A stretch of DNA of 64,000 nucleotides. Source: Hetaerina americana. Taxonomy: Eukaryota; Arthropoda; Insecta; Odonata; Calopterygidae. The position numbers were made by a program, and so were the translations under genes. The notes under the pieces are model-generated. The model was not told the DNA's origin. It saw only the letters and a list, made by a program, of their open reading frames with translations, and searched no databases. Positions within the stretch are counted from its first letter, which is position 1. The number at the start of each line of letters is the position of its first letter. The stretch lies in the NCBI GenBank assembly GCA_022747635.1, contig JAKTNV010000004.1, positions 23,001,969-23,065,968 of the forward strand, read 5' to 3'. This document shows positions 34,090 to 43,711 of this stretch, in pieces.

Positions 34090-35013
34090 CTAGGTCTGTT
34101 CCATAAGTAATAGGATTGAATCCATCACAAAATATTTTTTGCAAAAATTTATATATTCACTCAAACGTCTTCGAAGTAGCACCCTTACGCGTCCACACAC
34201 CGTTGCCAGCGGGTTTTCCACGCCTCTCACGCCTCCAGGAAGGCGGCAGCCGGAATGCTTCTTAGCTCCCTCGTAACGGCTTGTTTTGTAACGCCTCCGC
34301 CGAGCCGTGGTAACGTCCTTTCAGCAGAAAACCTTTCAGAGATGGGGTAAGAGAAAAAGGTCTTATGAGGTTTGCCTGAAATTTGGATTCTCACTCACAT
34401 GGTCAGGTAGTTCTTAGCAGATCCGCGTGCGATTTTCCATTTGTTCGCCCTGGAGTACCAACTTTGCACACACTTTCTCATGCCCATGTGTTCGGTCACA
34501 AGGCGATAAACATTACCTTTTTGAGATTCCAAGTTCATCACAAACTATAAGAACACTCAATCTGCGATCCCTGTCCAACAAAGGTTTCACTTTTGCAAGA
34601 TTTTTGTCACTTTTTGAGTTCGAAGGGCGTCCTGAACGTTCAGCATCATCAACACATTCTCTACACTCTCGAAACAATTTGTGCTACTCAAATCACCAGA
34701 TCTACCAATGGCGTTATTACCATTGGCTGCCTTGAGCATGTCACGAGTTTTTTCCCGTCAAGTTCCAAGAGCTACGCCACCAAAATTTGGTGTCGTAGCA
34801 GTTTTCCAATAACAAGTTCATCACGAAGTGTAACGAGTTTACGTTGAGAAGGTTTCGCAAACGAACGATCCGCGCTCCGCAAAGGCTGGGAGCCAACTGA
34901 CACCGGCCTCCAGCTTTTCCTGAATCTCTCCTACCTCGAACCCAGCCAGAGAAACCGCCGCTCGTCCGTCTAGTCGGGAAAAATAACACATACGACTCTT
35001 AGGACAGACATTG
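34090..35013 (-). mobile_element. Decayed mariner-like element with lost catalytic core
   Basis: The outer ends are weakly inverted: CTAGGTCTGTTCC at 34090 and, on the other strand, CAATGTCTGTCC at 35013. Both are bordered by TA (34088-34089 and 35014-35015). Minus-strand reading in several frames gives 'RDMLKAANGNNAIGRS', 'DDAERSGRPSNSKSDKNL', 'LGISK', 'GNVYRLVTEHMGMRKC', and finally 'RSIPAAAFLEA.EAWKTRWQRCV', the mariner order from DNA-binding domain to C-terminus. The segment with the catalytic aspartates is missing, and stops and frameshifts are frequent. Length is 924 bp. Confidence 0.8.
34200..34980 (-). pseudogene. Mariner-like transposase relic
   Basis: Recognisable pieces are the N-terminal helix-turn-helix region ('TRDMLKAANGNNAIGRS', about 34760-34700) and the inter-helix linker with 'RSGRPS' (about 34640). 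The second helix-turn-helix with 'GNVYRLVTEHMGMRK' lies near 34520-34480. The C-terminal 'AWKTRWQRC..A.GCYFED' lies near 34215-34160, running slightly past the stated lower limit. No DETW-, HDN- or SPDLAP-like motif is seen. At least two frameshifts and several stops are present. Confidence 0.75.
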
Positions 35014-35388
35014 TAATTTCAAAACTTGAAGCGATTCTAAAGAATCGAATGTTGAGAATGTTTCAAGGTAATATTGCTGTGAATATCGAACTTAATGAAA
35101 TGAAGGAATCAACGTAATATTAGTCATGAACAATAGTAAGTTTTTCATTTTTGTAATACAAAGAGGATAAGTAGATCGTTTGAAAGATTTCACCGAGTAT
35201 TTACTCAGTATTTTATCGAATGACGGTAAAAATATAACGTACAATTTTGTATAACTTCATGGAAACAAAAGCGTAAAACAATTTCTGAAATTCCGCCGTC
35301 TTTTCCTTTCTCCAATCCTTGAACCCTTGAATATTACTTATTAAGCTTCATTAATCTATTGCACTGCTATTGAGCCAATTTTATTACT

Positions 35389-35461
<73 letters not shown>

Positions 35462-37900
35462 TTGAGCCCTAGTTATCCTTTACAACTAGGCCCAAAATTA
35501 AACTCTGAAATCCCAACACCGAAGGAAATTACATGGAAATAGTGGTGGTGGATTCAGTTTATTTCTTAAACTAATATTTTTTCCATAATTAACATGATGT
35601 AAAAACATGCATAGCATTTTCATCGAAAGTATTTCACCATGACTGTAACTAGCACTTGGGGAAACTGAAGCATTGCACAGGTGACTGAGATTCCTCCTGC
35701 ATTCAAACGACGAGTCCTTTCCGTGTTAACTTTCGTGGCCTTCATTCTCTATACTATATGGATTCAGAATAAATGAATTTTATCTCTATCAACCAAATTT
35801 AGTAATTTCAGTTCGTATTGAAAATTAATAATAATACTCGTGCTTTCAATAAGCATTGAGAGGCTGTTATAAGAAAGCATGACCTTGATCTTTGGGAATA
35901 CATGGTCGTTGGCCGCAATGGGTAAAGTCGTCGAGATATTTGTCTGCAGTTCCATCAGCGCCGCTCCAATTGCTTGCCGAGAAGAAAGCTACAGACCCGG
36001 GGAGGCAGTTACCGTTTTTGTAAATGCTTCCGTTGTATTGATTCACTGTTTCTTTCACACAACCCCCCTCCCTCCTACGTCCAATTCCATCCCGGTTCCT
36101 GATCGAAAAAAAGGAGAATCAACATTTCGAAATCGAAAAAAAGAAGAATCCCTCAAGGAAAGGGGAGAATGATAGGAATATGTATAGTCAAAATAATTTT
36201 CCAAACCATTGCGTCTCACGAGCATTTATCTTTCTCTCTCATTCCTCGCCACTCCCTGTCCTTCCGCTCCCTTTTGAAACAGAACGCATCCGCTCCCATT
36301 TGAAATCCCACTCCTATTTCCCTTTCACATTTCACTTTCCATATCACTTCCTGCCAACCCCGTCACGCCAATTTTCCCTACTCTCCTCCGTCCTCGGCCT
36401 CTCCCAGACTCCGCTCTTTTACTCACGGCGTCAAAATGCGTTGCGCGGCACATCCAACTGCTAGCACTTTAAAGATACGCCAAACACTTAGCCAATAGCC
36501 CTCCGCCTCACCTCCTCGGGTGTATTTCCATCTCCCGTATTTAATCGCCCTCTTTGTAGCATTCTTATCCCCAGGTTTTTCATCTTTCTAGTTTTCATTA
36601 CCTACCCCGCAACCGAATGAAAGGGCTACAAGGTTACTACGAAAAGGATATGAAAGTGCGGGACTGGCTCGGAGAAGGAATATTCCACAGACTAAAGTTT
36701 TTTATGAAGCTTTTTTTTCATTTTCTGCTGGAATGCGTATTGCTAACTGTAACTGCTCTAGGTAATTAAACAACAACACCAAGAAACATTTTTTGAGTAC
36801 GGAGGATTTCCATGGGAATCACTTAGGGAAAAAAATATTTCGAAACATTTTCAGCTTTCGAGGGAACCCTTCTATGTTCAGAAGTAAAAATCATGATTTA
36901 TCTAATTATATCAATCTATTTTGAGGAGAGATGAAAAAAGTTTGCACGTATCTATTTCATATTTAGACTTCTTATTTAGCAGATTTTTTCTTGTGCTTTC
37001 TATTTTGAAATATCAAAAATTTCTTACGTTTTATGATTTAATTAATATCATTCATATATTTAATGCGCATTTGTTAATTTTAAAGAGGAATCACTGCGGA
37101 TTTAAGGATATCATTAAGTTTTGCCTAGACAAAAACGATCTTAATCAAGCAATATGCATTCTAATTTTCCACTTTTAAATTACTTACGACTTAAAGTACT
37201 CGTATATTCGCAGCTTATCTCATTTCAACGCAAGAAGTAAAATATATATTTTTTTCTAACCATAATGCGTAGTAGAGAGGTTACATTGACCCCCAATTCG
37301 CTGTCAAATATTTCCATTTGTATCTAAAATCGCGGAATAAACATTTATCTTCCGAACCTGTTCTTTCTTCAGCTCATCACACTTTCAATCAAAAACTTCT
37401 AACCGCTTATTTTCTCTTGGAGAGAAATGCTTCCCTTAATACTTTATTTTTATCCTTCTACAATTCATTTTAATCTTGTATCATATCCATTCATAGTTTC
37501 TATCTCCTTTGAAACACCTCTCAATATTTTCCACTTCAAGAATTTCCAACTACAGCTGATAAATCCCTCCTTTCTCTCCCCCTCTATTAAGTTTAATATA
37601 TCCATCCTTACCCTTCAAAAGTGCACAAACTTCACTCAGTTTCTTCCCACAAAACCACACTGCACTCCCCTTTTACGTCATCATTTTGCATTTTTTTGAA
37701 AATTCTCTTTCAGCCAAGTTAAAATTTACTGTTGCGGCATCTCCCGCAGTTTCTTTGGAATTTGTCAAAGTGAAAACACCATAAGTGTTTAAAGTTGGCT
37801 TTAACCTCGTGGACTGTGACGCCTTGCGCACGACTACGAATGCCTGTGACATTGTATGTACGGTATTTCGTCACAACATCTTGTTCCTTTAAAAGCCCCA
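35014..37900. other. Unassigned region with (AT)n and pyrimidine tracts
   Basis: Contains (AT)25 at 35402-35451 and C/T-rich stretches at about 36205-36430 and 37370-37690 that generate the 90-97-codon frames. On the minus strand at about 35980-35880 a frame reads 'RQAIGAALMELQTNISTTLP', which is not low-complexity, but I found no convincing splice sites and no family. Confidence 0.45.
35402..35451. repeat. (AT)25 microsatellite
   Basis: Fifty bases of AT within a longer TA-rich stretch (35391-35462). Identical in length at 51035-51084. Confidence 0.95.
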
Positions 37901-37910
37901 AAATTTCACC

Positions 37911-37983
37911 GCCTAGGTAGCTTAAGTGGCTAAAGCACTCGACCGGATATTGAGGGATCTGGGTTCGAATCCCAATCAAGGCG
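37911..37983 (+). tRNA. tRNA-like sequence or pseudogene, anticodon position GGA
   Basis: Seventy-three bases fold as a cloverleaf. Acceptor GCCTAGG/TCAAGGC has one A-A mismatch and one G-U. D stem is GCTT/AAGC, anticodon stem CTCGA/TTGAG, loop CCGGATA, variable loop GGAT, T stem CTGGG/CCCAA with one mismatch, T loop TTCGAAT. The B box GGTTCGAATCC is consensus, and a T5 run (37989-37993) follows as a polymerase III stop. Against a functional tRNA: base 33 is C rather than U, and GGA would mean serine, whose tRNAs carry a long variable arm that is absent here. A tRNA-derived SINE head is the main alternative. Twin at 53544-53616. Confidence 0.45.
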
Positions 37984-38540
37984 AATGATTTTTACACTCT
38001 GAAGTTGTTGCATTGAAAGTAATTCTTCTCAATTTCTTTTTTTTCTCATTCACGGCCTCAAACGTACTTATACGCTTAACTTGGATGCACAAAATTACAT
38101 TTTATTTTCTTCGCCGTATATTTTCTCTTTCATCTTATTTTACGACCATAATGAATTAAATTCCTTTACTTCCTCATGAACAACAAAAATATCTCAAATA
38201 TAGCTGTATATATCAGGTTTCTCATACTTCATTTCCCACATTCCTTTTCTTATGCTGTACAACACCCATCCCACTTCTTGCTAAGGAGCACAAGTGATAT
38301 AGAACGTCATCTATTATTCCCTTATTTTTTATCAATTCTTCTTCAATCTATGGTTTACTCATAATTTTTTTACCTTATTTTCTACATTAACTCTCTTAAA
38401 TTGTGTTGATTTATTTTTAAAATCCAACCTACATTTTTGCAACCCTCATTCATAACATTAAATTTTAACAAGCTTATTTTGGCAAACCTTCCTTTTAATT
38501 GCATGCCGTATTTGTATCAACATCATTATATCCATGCTAA

Positions 38541-38614
38541 AAAGACTTCGTACTTTTCCACAGATTTTTATTATAAGATAAAACTCGTTTCACCGACTTG
38601 CGGCATCATCAGGT
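38541..38614 (-). other. Penelope/hammerhead-like motif, second example
   Basis: On the minus strand this reads ACCTGATGATGCCG, a short hairpin, CGGTGAAACG, then TAAAAATCTGTGGAAAAG. It aligns with the core and one arm of the 23447-23614 element, sharing (C)CTGRTGATG, GAAAC, TAAAAA and GTGGAAA in the same order. CTGATGA and GAAAC match the hammerhead core exactly, but I find no GTC at the right place and no matching helix I. It is read as a decayed relative. Twin at 54174-54247. Confidence 0.4.
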
Positions 38615-38719
38615 ACAAATTTTCTTAACAAGCAGTGCGCGAATATATACGCTCAGGACAGAGTGGGGGCGGGGAAGGGAAGAAGGAAAGAATGGCCTTT
38701 CTTCCCCTCCCCTACCCCC

Positions 38720-39140
38720 ATTGCTGATGACCAAGTTCTAGTTGGTCAGTCAGCCAATGGGGAGCAAGCATTGCTGAGTGAGTTGGAAATTCAAATCGAT
38801 ATATATGGGATGATAATCAAGATAAATAAAACAAAGATTGTGCGGTTTTTCAGAAAGAGAAAGGCTATGTTGGCTGTTAAAATAGGAGGGCAAAAACTAG
38901 AGCCAATGGAACAATATACAAATCTCGCAAGGAATTGCGCTAGGCAAAGAGGCTTTCACAAGAAGGAGTGAATTAATGACAGGGACGTTGAGTGAGAATG
39001 CTAAGAAAAGACTCGTCAAAACTTTGATATGGAGCGTAGTTATGCAAGGGGCGGAAACGTGGTCGCTGAAACAGAAGGATGGACGTAGATTGAAGCCTTT
39101 TGAAAAGCGGGTGTGGAGAAGGATGGAGAAGGTGAAATAG
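38720..39140 (+). pseudogene. RTE-like reverse transcriptase fragment
   Basis: Two frames join. The first, to 38971, reads 'IADDQVLVGQS', 'YGMIIKINKTKIVRF' and 'IGGQKLEPMEQYTNLA'. After a frameshift the second (38970-39140) reads 'GTLSENAKKRLVKTLIWSV', 'GAETWSLKQKD' and 'FEKRVWRRMEKVK' before a TAG. These follow the usual order after the YADD box. The first palm blocks are absent, and Tyr is replaced by Ile in the catalytic box. Further decayed coding sequence continues toward 39330 ('KWIKGILF', 'SGERGRSRNRIGMKGG'). Confidence 0.8.
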
Positions 39141-39441
39141 ACTTGAAAGAAAACAAATGAGGAATTATTAGGCATGGTTGGTGATGAGAGGGAATAGGAG
39201 AAATCATTAGGAGGAAGGAGAAATGGATTAAGGGCATATTGTTCGGCAGTGAGATGTTGGAGATGGAGATAGAGAGGAGAATGTCAGGCGAACGTGGAAG
39301 GTCCAGGAATAGGATAGGAATGAAGGGAGGACAGAAGTATACATAGCTAAAGAGGGGCTTATTGTAGAGTAGGATGTTGGGTTGTGTATTGTTAGAAGAA
39401 ACAAATTTATTAGATAGTTGTGTCCATCCAAAATCTACCTA
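38720..39441 (+). mobile_element. RTE-like LINE, 5'-truncated and decayed
   Basis: Begins at the catalytic box ('IADDQVLVGQS', normally YADD) and runs through the region after the palm to the 3' end, which carries 'TAGTTGTGTCCATCCAAAA'. The same 3' end occurs on the minus strand at 27777-27981. Order and wording of motifs fit RTE-type endonuclease/reverse transcriptase elements of arthropods. Twin at 54353-55074. Confidence 0.8.
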
Positions 39442-42400
39442 CGGCTTTTGACGAGTGGCAGTCGCGCCGAACTAAGTGTATCGATGCAAGAGGAATGTAT
39501 TTTGAAGATTATTAAGAAATTTTAATGATAACTGCAAAAAAATTTGATTTTTGGAACCAGTCCGGATACTTATTATGCGGGCCCTGTATTTTCGTTTCAT
39601 TCCTATTGTTCAAATATATCCACACCATATCAAATTTGGACTGATAAAATTGCGAGCTTATGTTGGTATAACGCCACGTCCTCCAAATAAAAAATCTAGA
39701 ATGTGACGCTGTGACATGTAAAGAATGAAAGAGAGAAAGATAATTCTATTATCACCTTCCACTGTGGATGGCACTTTCTTGGGCATCCTTAAAGTTCTCT
39801 CAAATGCCCGATGAGAAATGTTGTGCTTTCGACCCCCGCCCCGACGACGGCCATTCCTTTAAACAACCCCTCTTCCCCATGCGACATCCACCTTCCCCTT
39901 ATCTCCGGTTCGCGGCACGATTCCTCCCTCTCACCTTTTGCCTCCTTCCCTCGCCTTTCACCTAGCCTCTCCCCTTACCTTCCACCCACCTACCCTTCCC
40001 GCGCCAATCCTCGCCCCTTTCAATTCCCTTCGTCACTACAGCTGTCACTGTCTTCTCGGAGCTCCGGCTGTCACCAACTGACTGTCTCTTTCTTTCTAAT
40101 TTTGGCGCACGTCACGCGAAGAACCCTTTTCGAATGAAGGCTGCTGACGATCGGAATTCACGCTCCCTCGCGAAAAATTCCCAGGTTATTCTAGCCGTTT
40201 GATTTTATTCTGACCTTCGGCGATATTAATTAAATAAGAACGTTGGAAAGGAGACACGGATGTGAGTGAGCAGTTATCGACTTTCATTTTGGCACTGCCT
40301 CTTTCCCATTGACGATGCTACTTTGAATACATGCCAATTCCACCCATAGTGGTCGCGTGGAATTTTTTTTCAGTGGATATTGAATTAATGTCAACAGGTG
40401 TTAAAGTTTCACATGCATTCCTTTTTCCTTCAGTTGAAAACACCCCATGCCCAGAGGTTGAGGAAAGAGTAAAAAAGTCTAACACATAATTTCAAATGGT
40501 AAATATTTTTCCTTCGTTTTAATAATATTGTTTCAGGTTTCATCGGCTGTTATTCCAAAATCGCTTATTAGTAAGCAGTCGTCAGATTATTACAATTTGT
40601 TTTTAAATGATGTTTTACAGGTACCTGTGTGTAGAATAAATATGGTATGCTTGAACACACATTGTTGCGTGATTCTTGTGTCTATTCCTAAATAATATAA
40701 AAGAACGAGTCGTTTATATTGATCCGTTTTCATCATGTGACTGTCAACTCTCCCACTAAAAATGATAAGATCGTGGTTTAACATTTTGTTTCAATTATGA
40801 ATGCTATCTAGTTAATGAACGACAACACTCCATTTGTATGTTTCTATCTAAATTAGTAATACCTCTGAAACAACAAAAACCTAATATGGCTAAGTTTAAA
40901 CAAAGTATCCTAGCAGAATGAACTAGCTGATTAAAAGTGACGTCCCAATAAATTTCTGGATACCTTCGGCGCGAATTTGCTGGGTAATTCTGATTAGCTC
41001 AAAAGTAAATTCGGAAAAAATATGCTGTATTTTGCGAAAGCCAACCTTGGATTCTTAGCGGAATTCTGCAGCTTGAAAAAATAGAGAAAGGACCTAAATA
41101 CTTGAAAGATTACTTTGTACTCCGCTATTTTATATAATATACACCTTTTAAAGATATTTTATAAAAAAATCGTTAACAAAATTTGTTAGCCAACATTTTT
41201 GATAAACTGCCATCTGTTGCAATCTCTCGGTAAGGAAAATTTTGGCCATAATACAGCCACGTTGGGGAGAAAATTGTTATTTCATTTGTTTCTTAGGTCA
41301 CACTTGGGAAGACTAGAAGGGTAATGCGTAGGTCAAATAAAGAGACAGAAAATGAGAGACACAACTTTTCAGAATTAGTATTTGTTAGCTACTGTCGACA
41401 TATTCTAGAAGTGATATCAGTGAAAACGTTTGTTTAGATTTCGTTTGCCGATAGTTACAGAATTAGAAGCCACATAAAAAAAATATTTTCGATCAGGCAA
41501 CAAGGTGGAGCAGTTTTGCTGGAGATTTTTTTCGATAACAATAAGTTGTAGCTGTGAAACTGTTCCAAATCCACAAGAGGGCAGCTTACCGTTTCTCACT
41601 CAATAATTAATTATCTAATGAAAACTGCTGGAATAAGCATCGTGATTATACAAATGGCGGTTCATATTTTCACAAAACAACATTTCATGGATAGCGGTTA
41701 TTGATTTTGAGATACCAATTTGCACATAATTTTCAACAATTTTTCCTTTATCGTTTATACTACTATTCAGTCATTTGACTTAATCATGTAGCTAATAAAT
41801 TCATGTTCAGTAATAATAAATATCAGTTAGGTAAAAAAATATCGGTATTGAGAGAAATTTGCCGGCTTTGAAAATGTATTATTATGATAGCTAATTAAAC
41901 GTCAGTCCCTCAAGAAAATTAGGTAAGATGTTGAATATGATGAGGAAGTTGAAAATTTATTGTTTATACTGTTACATAATCTTAATTGACTTTACGCAAA
42001 CATCTGCTTCCATTTAAAACTTTTCTCCACTTTGCTCCTCATGGCTACTTTTCGAAAAATCCTCCAAATAAAATGCAAGTTTCTCCAGCAAAATGTTTAC
42101 ACTCCGTTTCTTGAAATGTAAGGAGCTCTTTTTTAATTACAATGGATAGAGAATATTTAAAAATATTTTATAACTACCATGAATAGTTTTATTAGACTTT
42201 TTAAATTTTTTCAGTTTTTGGATGCATGATTTTCAACGTTATACATTCACTCCGCTTTGTTTAAAAATAGCTGCTCATAAATGATGCAGAAATCAATTCT
42301 GGATTCATTTTTTATCAGCAATTATATTGCAAACGTTTTCAGAACACATAAAATTATATTAGCTAGCTTTTGGTTAGTATTGCAAAAAGTACCTTCACTA

Positions 42401-42555
42401 AGACTTGGTGTTACGTCTCCCTTAAATCGCTCTAATTATTTGAATCTAGTATTGCGTCAGCAGCAGCCGCCGCAAGTTTAAAACATTCTCATTTTACATA
42501 CGACAACGAAGATATTAACATGTGATGAGCAATATTCTGCGTTGAAATTTTTTAT
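39442..42555. other. Unassigned region with one pyrimidine tract
   Basis: A C/T-rich, GC-elevated stretch at about 39830-40060 gives overlapping frames of 65 and 108 codons with Ser/Pro/Leu-rich translations. The remainder is AT-rich with no motif. The same content lies at 55075-58188. Confidence 0.5.
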
Positions 42556-42559
42556 TTTG

Positions 42560-43267
42560 CTTGAACAAATCAACAGCGAAGGCCAATCAATATGAATATG
42601 CAAATTGTTTGAGGAGAGTCTATCCTTCCGCAAAGCGCAGCTAAAAGACGGTTTAAACTGTTTAAAAAGCGGAGACATTCAATTGAAAAGGAAGGTGGAC
42701 CCGGAACCACAGTCAATGCACCTACGAAAGTAAAAATTAACATCGCTGCCGTCTCAGGGAAGAAGATCGTCGAATAGCGATAAGAGTGGAATAAAAAATA
42801 CGGAAAATTTCATTCTGGGCCAATTGCATGTAAGAGAAACGTTGCCCATGAGACGTGTTTCTGTGCGGTGAATTACGAGAACGCTCATAATCGAACAAAA
42901 GGACGTTCGTGTTCAGGTTTATTCACATTTAAAATTAACGTGACAGGAAGATGAGGAGTTTCCTTTAAAGGTCATCACTGCGGATGACACTTGGATTCAC
43001 CATTGTATATTGAAAACAAAGGGAAAAAGCTCTGTATGGAAATATACAGCATCGCTAACATGGAAAATAGCTAAACTTGATGATTTTACTGGCAAAAATA
43101 CCATAACATTTTTCGATATTTTGAATATTGTACCAGCAACCACAGGGTATTTGAGGAACACAGGACAGATTTGGCTTGAAAACTCTTCATTACCAATCGT
43201 AAAAGGTCAATTTCAAAGCAACAGACTTGATAATGCGCTGCGATAATCCACGGTTATTCATTGTACA
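42560..43267 (+). mobile_element. Old mariner-like relic, interrupted by the younger mariner
   Basis: Plus-strand pieces in different frames are 'GESILPQSAAKRRFKLF' and 'KSGDIQLKRKVDPEPQS' (end of the DNA-binding domain, compare RWFKRFKSGDF). Next is 'EFPLKVITADDTWIHH' (first catalytic motif, GDETW or GDEKW normally). After 43010 comes 'GKNTITFFDI', and last 'LIMRCDNPRLF' at about 43225-43255 (compare HDNARPH, the second motif). Immediately after, at 43268-43269, is the TA and left end of the minus-strand mariner. Nothing recognisable of the third motif follows on the far side. Twin at 58193-58900. Confidence 0.65.
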
Positions 43268-43269
43268 TA

Positions 43270-43610
43270 CTACCTTGATCAAAAATTTCCCGGAATTTAT
43301 TCAGAAAATTAAAAATACAAGTTTATTCATCTAAATCTATATTGTCCCCTTCAAAGTAATCCCCATCGACTGCAACACACTTATGCCAGCGCTTGATCCA
43401 ATCCTCGAAACATTTTTTATATTCGGTTTTCGGTATGTCCATCAGTGCTTCCTGCGATTTTTCCATTACTTCCTCTCGGCTGCTAAAACGCGTTCCCCGT
43501 AATGGTTTTTTAACTCGATTGAACAGAAAGAAGTCACAGGGAGCCAAATCAGGTGAATTCGGTGGCTGTTGGATGGTATTTGTTGCATTTTTCGTCAAAA
43601 AATTACGAAT
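43270..43610 (-). mobile_element. Mariner element cut by the assembly gap (contig-end copy)
   Basis: Left terminal repeat (CTACCTTGATCAAAAATTTC at 43270) and the last 95 residues of the transposase (43323-43610), including the third aspartate in 'SPDLAPCDFFLF'. The sequence stops at the first N. It is identical to 58903-59243, so it is the same insertion seen at the end of another contig and not a second truncated element. Confidence 0.92.
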
Positions 43611-43710
43611 NNNNNNNNNNNNNNNNNNNNNNNNNNNNNNNNNNNNNNNNNNNNNNNNNNNNNNNNNNNNNNNNNNNNNNNNNNNNNNNNNNNNNNNNNN
43701 NNNNNNNNNN
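43611..43710. other. Assembly gap, exactly 100 N
   Basis: One hundred N, a common placeholder for a gap of unknown size. The flanks are the end of copy 1 and the start of copy 2 of the 15.5-kb repeat. Frames crossing it (43323-43942) are artefacts. Confidence 0.99.
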
Positions 43711-43711
43711 G

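Larger units (their letters stand above)
28078..43610 (+). repeat. Large perfect repeat, copy 1 (probable unmerged contig overlap)
   Basis: These 15,533 bp reappear at 43711-59243. Every readable open frame in this block has an identical partner exactly 15,633 bases later (for example 28389 and 44022, 33612 and 49245, 39768 and 55401, 43010 and 58643), so no net insertion or deletion exists along the block. The G13 run (31987-31999) and the (AT)25 (35402-35451) also have the same length in both copies. The block ends exactly at the N gap. I infer an assembly overlap rather than a biological duplication. Confidence 0.95.

Noticed and set aside
37719..37979. 86-codon minus frame overlapping the tRNA-like sequence
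   Set aside because: No protein family; the tRNA-like fold on the other strand explains part of the sequence.
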